This document shows positions 26,386 through 35,276 of a stretch of 64,000 nt of DNA, piece by piece. The DNA is taken from the NCBI GenBank assembly GCA_964623885.1, contig CAZUVM010000217.1:9546-73545 (forward strand), in the 5' to 3' direction. Origin of the DNA: CAZUVM01 sp964623885. GTDB lineage: Bacteria; Verrucomicrobiota; Verrucomicrobiia; Limisphaerales; UBA8199. The notes under the pieces were generated by a model. That model was not told where the DNA came from. It ran no database searches and saw nothing but the letters and a program-made list of their open reading frames with translations. Both the position numbers and the translations under genes were made by a program. The number at the start of each line of letters is the position of its first letter. Position 1 is the first letter of the stretch.

Positions 26386-27578
26386 AGAAGGCGATTCCAT
26401 TGGCACGACCTTGGTTTGGGCCCGAGGAAGCCGCAGCGGTTCAGGAGGTGCTCGCATCCGGCTGGGTTTCCCAAGGTCCGAAGGTGGAGCGTTTCGAACG
26501 TAGGTTGGCAGAATTACTCGGGTGTCGGGAAGTGTGCGCTGTAAACTCGGGGACGTCCGCCATCATGCTCGCGTTGCGAGCGATAGAGATCGGTCCAGAG
26601 GATTCGGTTGTCGTTCCCGCGTTTACTTGCGCCGCGACCGCGCTGCCAGTGATCGAAACCGGTGCACAGCTGGTTTTTGCCGACATTCATCCCGCCACTT
26701 ACAACCTCACCTGGGAAACCGTCGCGCGCGTTTTGAAGCGAAATACAAGGGCGGTAATCGCGGCGCATATGTTTGGGCGGGTCTGCGACGCTGAACAGCT
26801 CGCCATCGAATGCCGGCGCCGGCGGATTGCACTCATCGAGGACGCAGCGCTGGCTTTGGGTGCAAAATCCGGCGGCCGCTGCGCCGGCACCCACGGTGTT
26901 GCCGGATGCTTCAGCTTTCATCCCCGCAAAATTCTGACCACCGGGGAGGGAGGCGCGGTTTGCACCGACGATGTGCGACTGGCAGAACGGGTGCGCGCCA
27001 GCCGCAATTATGGAGCCGCTCGCACAGCCTGGGCACGTTTTAAAAGCCGAGACGGCAGCCCGCGCGGCTTCAGTCGAATGGCGTTTAACTGCAAGCTCAC
27101 CGACCTCCAAGCGGCCGTTGGTTTGATGCAGTTGCAGCGCCTGCCCGATTTTCTTGCGCGCCGACGTGAGATCGCGCGCCAATACGCGACACTGCTGGCT
27201 AACTGCCCGCCAATTTCGCTGCCAAAAATTCCGGCGAACGAGGTGGAGCATGTTTTCCAGGCATATGTCTGCGCGTGGCTTCCAGCGCCGTTCGACGAGT
27301 TCTGCAGGCGTCCGGGTAAGTTGCGTGCTGCTTGCGGGGAGTTGGCCGCCTTTAAGGCCCGCCTGACCCAAGCGGGTGTAGCAGTTTCCGATGCGGCCCA
27401 GTTCCTGCCCGATTTGCCAGTTTTCGGCGGCAAAACTGCCCACCTTCCATATATGCGCGCGTATGTGGCCGCGCGGCTCGCGTTTGCCCTGCCAATTTAT
27501 CCCGGCATGACGGACGCGGAAGTTAAAACCGTTGCTCGGTCCGTGCGGAAAGGGGTGGCTGTTCGGCCTCGCAAATAA
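26382..27578 (+). CDS. DegT/DnrJ/EryC1/StrS sugar aminotransferase (third)
   Basis: 398 residues from GTG at 26382, which overlaps the previous stop as GTGA; the longer frame from 26337 is rejected because it would run far into the acyltransferase gene. NSGTSAIM (residues 55-62), Asp154 in LIEDAALALG and Lys183 in FSFHPRKILTTGEGG form a complete PLP site. It is related to, but clearly different from, the aminotransferase two genes upstream (both start IxLARPxFG and have VLASGWV). It probably acts on a different keto-sugar. Confidence 0.92.
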   Translation: MKKAIPLARPWFGPEEAAAVQEVLASGWVSQGPKVERFERRLAELLGCREVCAVNSGTSAIMLALRAIEIGPEDSVVVPAFTCAATALPVIETGAQLVFADIHPATYNLTWETVARVLKRNTRAVIAAHMFGRVCDAEQLAIECRRRRIALIEDAALALGAKSGGRCAGTHGVAGCFSFHPRKILTTGEGGAVCTDDVRLAERVRASRNYGAARTAWARFKSRDGSPRGFSRMAFNCKLTDLQAAVGLMQLQRLPDFLARRREIARQYATLLANCPPISLPKIPANEVEHVFQAYVCAWLPAPFDEFCRRPGKLRAACGELAAFKARLTQAGVAVSDAAQFLPDLPVFGGKTAHLPYMRAYVAARLAFALPIYPGMTDAEVKTVARSVRKGVAVRPRK

Positions 27579-27580
27579 CC

Positions 27581-28780
27581 ATGTCTCCAGGATCGACTAA
27601 GATCATTTACGTGCACTTCAACACGGCGGGGGGGTGGTTATTTGGCAAGTATGCTTACGCCCTGATGAATGCCGGCGCTCAAGTGGAAATCGCATCGGTC
27701 GAACAACCGCCGGACCAGCAAGTTTCAGGCTCATACGATCGACTCGTGCCGACAAAAGTGTTCGGCTCCAGCCGGGTGATGATCGATCGCTCAAAGCTGG
27801 GCAAGGAATGGCAGCGCCTGCGGCACCGCTTTGCCAGCACGGCCGCGCTTAGGGCATTAAGGCGATATATCGCAGCTTCTCGTCCCACTCATTTGCTGGC
27901 CGGTGATCCGCCCGGGCTCGCCCTGTGTGTGCAGGCAGCGCAACAATGCGGTGCGGCCGTGGTTTACACGCCCTTCGAGTTCTATCCAAAGGTGGCAGGC
28001 GACAATGCCCGCCAGACAATGAAGTACCAGCACGATGAGCAACAGCACATCAGACAGGCGTCCGCTGTTGTTTTCCTGGGCAATACCATTCTCGAACATT
28101 ACCGCCAGGTATATCCGGCATTGGCCGACAAAAGCCACGTCATTTACAGCAGCTGGCCAGGCGCCGGCAACAACGGCGAATTACGGCTGCGGAAGCATGC
28201 AAACATCGCAGCAAATCGGGTCGTGATCCTGTACCAGGGCATCATCGAGAAGGACCGAGGGTTACTGAATGTTGTTCGGGCTCTCGGTTCAGTACCGGGG
28301 GACCCTCTCTTTATCATCCTTGGCTACGGCTCAATTGCCGGCGAGCTACAGCAGTGCGCAACCGAGTTAGGCTTGCGCGACCGCCTGCTGATTCTACCTC
28401 CCGTACCGCAGGCGGAACTGGTGAGCTACACGCGCGATGCCGATATTGGAATTATCCCGTTGTTGGATGCCAAGAGTTACCGTTATGCCTGCCCCGGCAA
28501 ACTATTCGAATACATCGCTGCCGGACTGGCCTTGGTCGTCAGTGACATGCCGGATTTGCGAAAAATTGTGCAGCAGTACGAACTTGGCGAGGTTTATCCG
28601 TCTGCATCTATTTCCGATCTCGCACGAGCCTTGGCCCGTCTTACGGCTGATACAGACTACCGTCGGCGTTGCGCCGCGAACTCTCGCAAGGCCCAATCGG
28701 AGGAACTCTGTTGGGAAAAACAGGCCGCGAAATTCTGCGGAATTGTGTTCAACCTCAAACCGCCCGTATGTGCGCCATAG
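27581..28780 (+). CDS. Glycosyltransferase family 4
   Basis: 399 residues, starting two bases after the previous stop. The N-terminal domain opens KIIYVHFNTAGGWLFGKYAY. The C-terminal GT4 domain has ILYQGIIEKDRGLLNVVRAL, PLFIILGYGS and CPGKLFEYIAAGLALVVSDM, where the usual ExxxxG Glu-x7-Glu element reads KLFEYIAAG. It should add a sugar to the lipid-linked oligosaccharide. Its 3' end overlaps the asparagine-synthase-like gene by 13 bases. Confidence 0.88.
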   Translation: MSPGSTKIIYVHFNTAGGWLFGKYAYALMNAGAQVEIASVEQPPDQQVSGSYDRLVPTKVFGSSRVMIDRSKLGKEWQRLRHRFASTAALRALRRYIAASRPTHLLAGDPPGLALCVQAAQQCGAAVVYTPFEFYPKVAGDNARQTMKYQHDEQQHIRQASAVVFLGNTILEHYRQVYPALADKSHVIYSSWPGAGNNGELRLRKHANIAANRVVILYQGIIEKDRGLLNVVRALGSVPGDPLFIILGYGSIAGELQQCATELGLRDRLLILPPVPQAELVSYTRDADIGIIPLLDAKSYRYACPGKLFEYIAAGLALVVSDMPDLRKIVQQYELGEVYPSASISDLARALARLTADTDYRRRCAANSRKAQSEELCWEKQAAKFCGIVFNLKPPVCAP

Positions 28781-30831
28781 CTGGATTGCTGGCCAGCGAT
28801 CCCCGGCTCCTGTGCCGCATAAAGGAGATGGCGCGCTTGCAACGCCATCGCGGCCCGGATGACGAAGGCTACTTGCTGGTGGGCGCTAAAGAGGTTCACG
28901 CCCTTGCGGGTAAGGACACGCCCGATGCTGTGTCTCGCGCTGAAATGCCTTACCGACCAGCTTCTAAACTCTCTGACGCGCTCATACCGGGAGATGCATG
29001 GCTGGCACTGGGACACCGCAGGCTTTCGATCCTCGATCTATCTGCACTCGGGCACCAGCCGATGTCCTATCAAGGGCGGTTTTGGATCGTTTATAATGGC
29101 GAGGTCTACAATTACGTTGAGTTGCGCGCCGAACTTGAGGGCCTGGGACATCGGTTTATTTCGCGCAGCGACACGGAAGTGATCCTGGCGGCTTACGCCC
29201 AATGGGGCAACGAGTGTTTTCCACGGCTCAACGGAATGTGGGCCATGGCAATTTACGATGCCCAGAACCGCGAGCTCGTGCTGTCTCGCAGCCGATTCGG
29301 AGTTAAACCGCTCTATTATTGGAGCGACGAGAATCTGTGTGCGTTTGCTTCGGAAATCAAAGCGTTCACCTGTTTGCCCGGGTGGCGAGCGCGGATCAAC
29401 GGTCAGGCAGTGCACGATTATTTGCTTTCGGGGCTTCAGGATCATAGCCAGGAAACCATGTTTGCTGGAGTGCTTCAGCTCGAACCGGGGTGTTATGCGC
29501 GCCTGGATTGTAGGAGCCGACGTCAGGAGGCTGGTCTTCCGGAGCCGCCGGGACATCCAGCCTCCTCACGTCGGCCCCTACAGTCGGATGGGGCAGCCGG
29601 CAGTTTCAGCACTACTCGCTGGTTCCAAATCCAACCGCAACCCTTCACGGGCTCCTTTGCCGATGCGGCTGCGAACTTTCGCGATCGGCTCACTCAGGCG
29701 GTCCGACTGCGCTTGCGTTCAGATGTTCCGGTGGGCTCCTGCCTTTCGGGCGGACTGGATTCCTCTTCGATTGTTTGCACGACCAGCCGGCTGTTGGCGG
29801 AGCAAACAGTCCGTCATGCGCACAAAACCTTTTCCGCGTGCTCGGACATCCTCCGATATGACGAGAGGCAATTTATCAAACCGGTCGTGGCGGCCACCGG
29901 AGTTGAATCGCATTATGTGTTCCCGTCACACCAGGACTTGTTCGCCGATTTGGACCAGGTCGTCTGGCACCAGGATGAGCCCTTTGCCGGCACCAGCATT
30001 TATGCTCAATGGTGCGTGCTAAAAACTGCTGCGGACGCCCAAATAAAGGTAATGCTCGACGGTCAGGGTGCCGATGAATTGCTGTGTGGATATGCTGATT
30101 TCCGCCGCGCATTCCTCTGCGGATTGCTCCGATGGGGTCATGGGTTAACCGCATGGAAGGAGTCGCGCGCCGATCGCGGCCATTGGCAGGGTGCGCTTGG
30201 CGCGTTTGCGCGAGGTGTTGTAGACGCCGCCACACCTCTGGGCGTCCAGCAGCGGTTCCGCCAGGCGCGCCGAAAACGCCGGCCCCCGGAATGGCTCGCG
30301 CCGGAAGCTCTGGGCGCGTCCTTCCCCGGACGCCTCGCTGCCCGGTTTCATTCGTATCGCTCAGCGCAGGAAATGTCTCTGGAGTTACTGACGGGCGCTC
30401 ACCTGCAAATGTTGCTCCACTGGGAAGACCGCAACTCGATGGCGCACTCGGTCGAATCCCGAGTTCCGTTCCTGGATTTCCGATTGGCTGAGTTTGCGAC
30501 TGGCCTGCCTGACCATTTCAAGATCCGGGAGGGCCTTACCAAAGCCGTCATGCGTGAAGCGATGAAAGGCATCGTGCCTGCCGCAGTGCTTGAACGACGC
30601 GACAAAATGGGCTTTGTCACCCCTGAATCAGTGTGGGCCACGGAAACTGGCGCAGACGAATTCCGCCGCAAATTGAAGGAGTCGCTCGCACTTTGCGGAA
30701 GAACGGTGACTTCGGCCGCGTCACAATTGCTGGAGGACGCGATCGCCGGACGGCGCACATACCAACCATCTCTTTGGCGCATCATTTGTCTGGGCACGTG
30801 GATGCGCTTGTTCAACGTCACTCCTCCTTGA
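28768..30831 (+). CDS. asnB: Asparagine synthase-like glutamine amidotransferase with internal REP insert
   Basis: 687 residues from ATG at 28768. This start puts the N-terminal nucleophile Cys at position 2 (MCAIAGLL), as required in class II glutamine amidotransferases; a longer frame to 28669 would bury it. Glutaminase motifs RHRGPDDEG, LGHRRLSI and YNGEVYNY are present. The synthetase PP-loop reads SCLSGGLDSSS near residue 326. In polysaccharide loci such proteins are thought to amidate sugar carboxyls. Residues about 248-272 (CRSRRQEAGLPEPPGHPASS and onward) are encoded by an inverted repeat with no match to the family, sitting where relatives have a short loop. The frame stays open, so a full-length protein with an extra loop is expected. 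Confidence 0.9.
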   Translation: MCAIAGLLASDPRLLCRIKEMARLQRHRGPDDEGYLLVGAKEVHALAGKDTPDAVSRAEMPYRPASKLSDALIPGDAWLALGHRRLSILDLSALGHQPMSYQGRFWIVYNGEVYNYVELRAELEGLGHRFISRSDTEVILAAYAQWGNECFPRLNGMWAMAIYDAQNRELVLSRSRFGVKPLYYWSDENLCAFASEIKAFTCLPGWRARINGQAVHDYLLSGLQDHSQETMFAGVLQLEPGCYARLDCRSRRQEAGLPEPPGHPASSRRPLQSDGAAGSFSTTRWFQIQPQPFTGSFADAAANFRDRLTQAVRLRLRSDVPVGSCLSGGLDSSSIVCTTSRLLAEQTVRHAHKTFSACSDILRYDERQFIKPVVAATGVESHYVFPSHQDLFADLDQVVWHQDEPFAGTSIYAQWCVLKTAADAQIKVMLDGQGADELLCGYADFRRAFLCGLLRWGHGLTAWKESRADRGHWQGALGAFARGVVDAATPLGVQQRFRQARRKRRPPEWLAPEALGASFPGRLAARFHSYRSAQEMSLELLTGAHLQMLLHWEDRNSMAHSVESRVPFLDFRLAEFATGLPDHFKIREGLTKAVMREAMKGIVPAAVLERRDKMGFVTPESVWATETGADEFRRKLKESLALCGRTVTSAASQLLEDAIAGRRTYQPSLWRIICLGTWMRLFNVTPP
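29509..29582. repeat. REP family C palindrome inside the asnB-like gene
   Basis: Left arm 29509-29534 (begins TGTAGGAGCCGACGTCAGG) and right arm 29557-29582 (ends CACGTCGGCCCCTACA) are reverse complements at 24 of 26 positions, separated by 22 bases. The 74-base element is translated in frame as part of the amidotransferase. It looks like a mobile REPIN-type unit that landed in a tolerant surface loop. No second copy was found in this window. Confidence 0.85.
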
Positions 30832-32066
30832 AACGGCTCCTGTTCATCGCCTACTACTTTCCGCCGCGCAACCAGGTGGCGTCGTATCGCCCCGGGTCGT
30901 TGGCCAAATACTTGCCTGAGAACGGTTGGCTGCCGACCGTGATTTGCGAAGAATTTCCGTCCGACCGGCCTAATCTAGACCCCGAGTTTGTTGGCAAAAT
31001 ACCCGATGAGGTCGAAGTGCTCCCGTTGCCATCCATGGGCCCGCCCAATCCGCTCTTGCGTTTTTTTTATCGAAAGGTTGTGCCTTACTTAAGCCCAAAC
31101 CGCGCCCCTTACGTCTGGTGGCGACATGCGCGCCGGGCGGTTCGTCAGGTTGCGCAACGGATCCAATTTGACGCCATTTGGGCGACCAGTGACCCGATTA
31201 TCACCCTGGGCCTGGCCCGCGCTGCTTCTCGTGAACTAAGTCTGCCCTGGATGGCGGACTTGCGCGACAGCTTTAATGTGCAGCGGTTTCAAAAATGGTA
31301 TCGCCGCCCGCTGTGGGCCTACCATGAACGACGGTTGTGCCGACAGGCGAATTCAATCGTCACCGTCTCCAAGCACATGGCGCAGCGAGTATCCGAGGTG
31401 ACAGGCCGGCGAGTGCAGGTGCTTGAGAACGGCTACGATCCTGATCTCTTTGACGATCCCCCGGAGCCGCGCCGCGACGTTTTTCGACTAATGTACGCCG
31501 GGACCTTTCATTCGCGACTTCAGAACCCTCGGCCGGTCATCGAAGCGATCGCCCGGCTCATCGATGCTAAAGCCGTGCCCGCAACGAAAATCGAATTGGC
31601 TTTTTACGAACCCTCAGCCGGCCAAATCGACGCCGCTTATCCCGAGGCCAGGCGTTTGCTTCCGGTACGGACTTACCCTCGGCTTTCCCACAAAGCGATC
31701 ATCCAAACCCAGCAAGCCGGCGCCGCACTGCTCCTGCTGACGGTCGCGGGACAAAAAGGAGTCCTCACCGGCAAGCTATTCGATTACCTGGCGGCGGGGC
31801 GCCCCATTCTGGCCGTGCGGGATGATGAGGGCGATGTTGCAGCCGTGCTTCGCTCAACCGGCGCGGGTGTCACCGCCAACACTCCTGAGGAAATCGCGAA
31901 CGTTTTGAAAAGCTGGTATGATGAGTGGGAAAGGACCGGAGAGATTTCAATGAGCCGGAACGAGGAGGCAATCCACCATTATTCCCGCCGGCAACAAGCG
32001 AAGCGATTGGCGGCGATGCTGGACGAAATGAGCGCGCCGGTAGCGGCAAGCCTCACCTCGCCATAG
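30828..32066 (+). CDS. Glycosyltransferase family 4-like protein
   Basis: About 413 residues with TTG at 30828 overlapping the previous stop (TTGA); a GTG at 30797 is the alternative. Frames extending further upstream lie wholly inside asnB and are rejected. The core starts LKRLLFIAYYFPPRNQVASY, typical of GT4 enzymes with an N-terminal YYFPP motif. The C-terminal domain has ENGYDPDLFDD, RLMYAGTFHS and GVLTGKLFDYLAAGRPILAV. It is the last gene of the plus-strand glycan arm and is convergent with the LysM lipoprotein, one base apart. Confidence 0.85.
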   Translation: MKRLLFIAYYFPPRNQVASYRPGSLAKYLPENGWLPTVICEEFPSDRPNLDPEFVGKIPDEVEVLPLPSMGPPNPLLRFFYRKVVPYLSPNRAPYVWWRHARRAVRQVAQRIQFDAIWATSDPIITLGLARAASRELSLPWMADLRDSFNVQRFQKWYRRPLWAYHERRLCRQANSIVTVSKHMAQRVSEVTGRRVQVLENGYDPDLFDDPPEPRRDVFRLMYAGTFHSRLQNPRPVIEAIARLIDAKAVPATKIELAFYEPSAGQIDAAYPEARRLLPVRTYPRLSHKAIIQTQQAGAALLLLTVAGQKGVLTGKLFDYLAAGRPILAVRDDEGDVAAVLRSTGAGVTANTPEEIANVLKSWYDEWERTGEISMSRNEEAIHHYSRRQQAKRLAAMLDEMSAPVAASLTSP

Positions 32067-32067
32067 G

Positions 32068-32832
32068 CTACGAGCCAGGAATGGTCAAAGCTTGCCCGAC
32101 GCGCAGCCGTCGCGGATCAAGACGCGGATTCGCCGCCATCAAAGCATCGAGCTTAATCCCGTACTGCCGCGCTATCAGCGTCGGCGTTTCACCTTGTTTT
32201 ACCGTGTGAGTTCGCGCGGCCGGAACCGATGACGCCGTCGGATTCGTGTTAAGCGAAGTCGCCGCCACAGCGGATCCAGTGCGCGCCGGTGCCGGAACCG
32301 AAGGGGTCGGATGGTTTGCCGGGACTACCGGTTGAGTGCTTGGGCCAGTCGCGCGAAGCTTGTCCAGTTCGTCGTGGAGCTGTTTATTCTCATCTCTGAG
32401 GCGTTTGTTCTCATCGGCCGTTTGCTCGGCTTCACGTTGAACCTTCTCCGTTAGCGGTCCAAGCACCACGGCCTGGGCCAAGGCTGTCTTGCACGCGTAG
32501 ATGCGTTGTTTAACGATATCCGCATTGAGGGCGTTGGGACGCAGCTTGAGATAATGTTCGTAGTGATATATGGCGTCGGCGGGATTGACTTCTTTCTGAT
32601 CGAACAGGCAAGCCAATTCGAAATGCGCGGCGGCGGACTGGGGGTTCACCTCCAGCGCCTTGTCGAAGCACTCGATTGCGCCCGGATAATCCATGGTGCT
32701 CACGCGGTTTTTGCCGGCCAGGAAATGAGGTTCCTTTTCTTCATCCAATTGGCTCTGCGCCGAGGGAACGCAGCCGCTGAGCGCCAGCAAAGCCAGCAGG
32801 AGCAGTGCGCTAACACTCGCCGAAAAGGTCAT
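32068..32832 (-). CDS. LysM and TPR lipoprotein
   Basis: 254 residues. The signal ends in LSGC (lipobox, Cys21), so the protein should be lipid-anchored. TPR-like helices follow (YPGAIECFDKALEVNPQSAA, AIYHYEHYLKLRPNAL), then a coiled coil rich in ENKxLxDE, a Pro/Thr/Ala linker, and a C-terminal LysM (HTVKQGETPTLIARQYGIKL) that binds peptidoglycan. This order suggests a cell-envelope scaffold or a division or wall-remodelling partner. It ends one base from the convergent GT4 stop. Confidence 0.9.
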   Translation of the reverse strand: MTFSASVSALLLLALLALSGCVPSAQSQLDEEKEPHFLAGKNRVSTMDYPGAIECFDKALEVNPQSAAAHFELACLFDQKEVNPADAIYHYEHYLKLRPNALNADIVKQRIYACKTALAQAVVLGPLTEKVQREAEQTADENKRLRDENKQLHDELDKLRATGPSTQPVVPANHPTPSVPAPARTGSAVAATSLNTNPTASSVPAARTHTVKQGETPTLIARQYGIKLDALMAANPRLDPRRLRVGQALTIPGS

Positions 32833-32939
32833 AGGCCGACACTAGCAAATTGCCGGCGCGATCCAAAAGCGAAATCTGACATTAGCGATGATTCCAAACG
32901 GTCCTTTTCTACATCCATCAAACCTGCTAGTGAACGTCC

Positions 32940-33494
32940 ATGACCCGCGACGATGCGTCAGCCTTGCTCAAGACCTACACACAGTCTGAATCGCTCATCA
33001 AACATGCTCTGGCGGTCGAGGCCGCCATGCGCCACTATGCGCCAAAATTGGGCGGGGAGGTTGAGACCTGGGGTTTGGTTGGCCTCCTGCACGATTTCGA
33101 TTACGAACGCTGGCCCAATCCTCCCGACCATACCCGCGAGGGCGCCCGCATTTTGCGCGAACGCGGTGTCGATGAGGAAATCGTCTCCGCAATTTTATCG
33201 CACGCCGAATGGAATTGGGAACAATACCCGCTGGATCGGCCCTTGCGCAGAGCCTTGTTTGCGGTCGACGAACTTTGCGGGTTTATCACCGCCGTCGCCT
33301 ATGTCCGTCCGGAGAAACTAACGGGCATGGCCCCCAGCAGCGTCCGCAAGAAAATGAAACAAAAATCCTTTGCCGCCGCCGTCCGGCGCGAGGACATCGA
33401 AAAAGGAGCGGAGTTGGTCGGTGTTTCTCTGGACGAGCACATCCAAAATGTAATTGCCGCGATGCAAGGGGCGGCTGCCGAACTGGGATTTTGA
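32940..33494 (+). CDS. HD-domain (HDIG-type) phosphohydrolase
   Basis: 184 residues. The metal site of the HD superfamily is visible: LIKHALAVEAAM (first His), GLLHDFDYERWP (HD pair), HTREGARIL and ILSHAEWN (further His), and AVDELCGFI (Asp). Similar small proteins are annotated only as HD or HDIG hydrolases; the substrate, often a nucleotide or phosphate ester, is unknown. It is a single gene facing the RAYT cluster. The 107 bases upstream contain no other gene. Confidence 0.85.
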   Translation: MTRDDASALLKTYTQSESLIKHALAVEAAMRHYAPKLGGEVETWGLVGLLHDFDYERWPNPPDHTREGARILRERGVDEEIVSAILSHAEWNWEQYPLDRPLRRALFAVDELCGFITAVAYVRPEKLTGMAPSSVRKKMKQKSFAAAVRREDIEKGAELVGVSLDEHIQNVIAAMQGAAAELGF

Positions 33495-33568
33495 ACTGGT
33501 CGATCTGAAATTGACCAGCGCCTGGTCCGTTTTTTGCCGCGCCACATCACGAAAACCCTACTATTTAT

Positions 33569-33605
33569 GGGGCGGGGACGTCGGGGGCGGGGACGTCTCG
33601 TCCCC
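33569..33605. repeat. REP family B units upstream of the RAYT
   Basis: Two units: a partial GGGGCGGGGACGTCGGGGG (33569-33587) and the full palindrome GGGGACGTCTCGTCCCC (33589-33605). They stand 20 bases before the RAYT start codon. Confidence 0.8.
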
Positions 33606-33624
33606 GAGATGCGCCCTCCATGCC

Positions 33625-34325
33625 ATGAAGCCTCAGGACCTAAAAAAACTCATTAACGGCAAGCGCCGCTGGACAGAGCCACTCACGCCTGAAGAGGAAG
33701 CCAAAGGATTCAAAGGCTGGTACTCCTCAAAATACCTGCCCCACTTCGATTCGCCGGGGGCGCAACAGTACATCACTTTTCGCCAGGCCGATTCGCTCCC
33801 GGCTGAACGGCGCGGCGAGTGGAGGCGATACTGGCCATCGAAGAAGACCTGGAAAAGCAGCGTCGGCTCGAACATTACTTGGACCTGGGCCACGGCGCAT
33901 GCCATCTACGAGACCCGCGCATTGCTGAGATGGTTCAACGCGCCTTCTGGTATTACGACGGCGCGAGGTACCGCCTTTTGGCTTGGGTCGTGATGCCCAA
34001 TCATATCCACGCTCTTATCGAGGTCTGGCAAACTCCGCTGGGCAAAATACTCAAGGACTTGAAAGGTTACACTGCGAAGGAGGCAAACAAGCTCTTGGCC
34101 CGCGAAGGCACCTTCTGGGAGCACGATTTTTTCGACCGTTACATCCGGGACGAAGAGGATTTTCGGCAAGTCGTGCGCTACATAGAGAACAAACCCGTGA
34201 AAGCGGGCCTGGTGCGGATGGCGGCTGAGTGGCCGTGGAGCAGCGCACACTACCGCATCCAGGAAGGCACTTTCCAGAAAACCCTCCTGCACCCTACCGG
34301 CAAACGAGCGCCGGGGAAGCCGTGA
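33625..34325 (+). pseudogene. REP-associated tyrosine transposase (RAYT) with one frameshift
   Basis: The first frame (ATG 33625) reads GWYSSKYLPHFDSPGAQQYI and FRQADSLPAERRGEW, a RAYT N-terminus. At about 33820-33826 the homology moves to another frame that continues AILAIEEDLEKQRRLEHYLD and LLAWVVMPNHIHALIE (HUH motif), then FFDRYIRDEEDF (candidate catalytic Tyr) and YIENKPVKAGLV to a stop at 34325. One missing G in the expected GAGTGGGAGGCG explains the shift. Everything else is intact, so the loss is recent, a sequencing error, or bypassed. REP family B units surround it, as expected for its own substrate. Confidence 0.88.
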
Positions 34326-34351
34326 TCTGGGCAAACCATTCCAAGGGCGCC

Positions 34352-34473
34352 GGGGACGAGACGTCCCCGCCCCTCCCAAACGGAACGTCTCGTCCCAGCA
34401 GCCGCTACCAGCTGCCCAGGGGCGGGACGTCCCCGTCAGACGCCTTCGTCCCCAGGGGGGACATCCCGTCCCC
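34352..34473. repeat. REP family B cluster downstream of the RAYT
   Basis: Four units in alternating orientation: GGGGACGAGACGTCCCC (34352-34368), GGAACGTCTCGTCCC (34382-34396), GGGGCGGGACGTCCCCG (34419-34435) and GGGGACATCCCGTCCCC (34457-34473). Together with 33569-33605 and 35277-35340 they surround the RAYT. The last lies just beyond the 3' end of rnhB. Confidence 0.85.
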
Positions 34474-34489
34474 GTTGAGCGGAATCCGG

Positions 34490-35179
34490 CTACGCGCCTT
34501 CAGAACATGCAGACGTTTCAATAAACAATTCCTGCTCGGTTTCCACGGGTCGAAACGGTGCAAAACTGCGTCGATGTATGGGGCAGGGGCCGCGTTCGCG
34601 AATTGCAGCGTAATGCTGTGGCGTTGCGTAGCCTTTGTGCTCGGCAAAACCGTAGCCTGGGAACTGTTTTTCGAAATCCTTCATCAGGCGATCGCGGGTA
34701 ACCTTGGCCAGAACACTGGCTGCAGCGATGGAATAACTACGGGCATCGCCCTCGACCAGCGCAGTTTGCGGGTAAGCCAACCACCGAATCGCCAGTCCAT
34801 CCACGAGCACGTGCTCGGCTTTTGGGTCGAGTTGCTCCAAAGCGAGAAACATCGCCCGCCAGGCCGCCTGGCGGATGTTGATTCGGTCTATCATCTCGAC
34901 ATCGACAGTCGCAATCGCATAACGAATCTCCGGGTTTGCTGTGATCAACGCGAAATATTTCTCCCGTTGTTCCCCCGTCAACTGTTTCGAATCGTTCAGG
35001 CCGCGCAGCTTGGAATTGAGTCCCGACTCTCGCCATTGACAGGGGAAAACCACGGCCGCGGCCACAACCGGGCCGGCGAGCGGACCGCAGCCGGCCTCGT
35101 CCACGCCCGCGACGGTGGTCAAGCCTTTCTGCCACAACTCGCGTTCGTGTCCCAGGCGATGCCAGTATTTCGCGCTCAT
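34490..35179 (-). CDS. rnhB: Ribonuclease HII
   Basis: 229 residues from ATG at 35179; an ATG at 35200 adds seven residues. VAGVDEAGCGPLAGPVVAAA carries the Asp-Glu metal site, and VLVDGL and EGDARSYSIAAASVLAKVTR the remaining acidic residues; HKGYATPQHY completes the family signature. The enzyme removes ribonucleotides and RNA primers from RNA-DNA hybrids in the cytoplasm. The last residues (ETSACSEGA) run toward the REP B cluster and may be a recent extension of the C-terminus. Confidence 0.95.
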   Translation of the reverse strand: MSAKYWHRLGHERELWQKGLTTVAGVDEAGCGPLAGPVVAAAVVFPCQWRESGLNSKLRGLNDSKQLTGEQREKYFALITANPEIRYAIATVDVEMIDRINIRQAAWRAMFLALEQLDPKAEHVLVDGLAIRWLAYPQTALVEGDARSYSIAAASVLAKVTRDRLMKDFEKQFPGYGFAEHKGYATPQHYAAIRERGPCPIHRRSFAPFRPVETEQELFIETSACSEGA

Positions 35180-35276
35180 CTCAACCGGACCGCTATCCAA
35201 CCATCAACTCATGCCGCGCGGCAAGCAAACTCGCAGCGAAAAGGTAACCGTGGTAACCCCAGATTGAGTCGGCGCG

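Noticed and set aside
30633..30827. An N-terminal extension of the last GT4 gene
   Set aside because: It lies fully inside the asnB-like gene in another frame and precedes the GT4 core with no similarity to the family.
33820..33826. Programmed ribosomal frameshifting in the RAYT
   Set aside because: No slippery heptamer or downstream structure is evident; a simple one-base loss explains it.
34352..34473. A CRISPR array
   Set aside because: The repeats are palindromic, of unequal spacing and orientation, with no uniform spacers; they fit REP elements.
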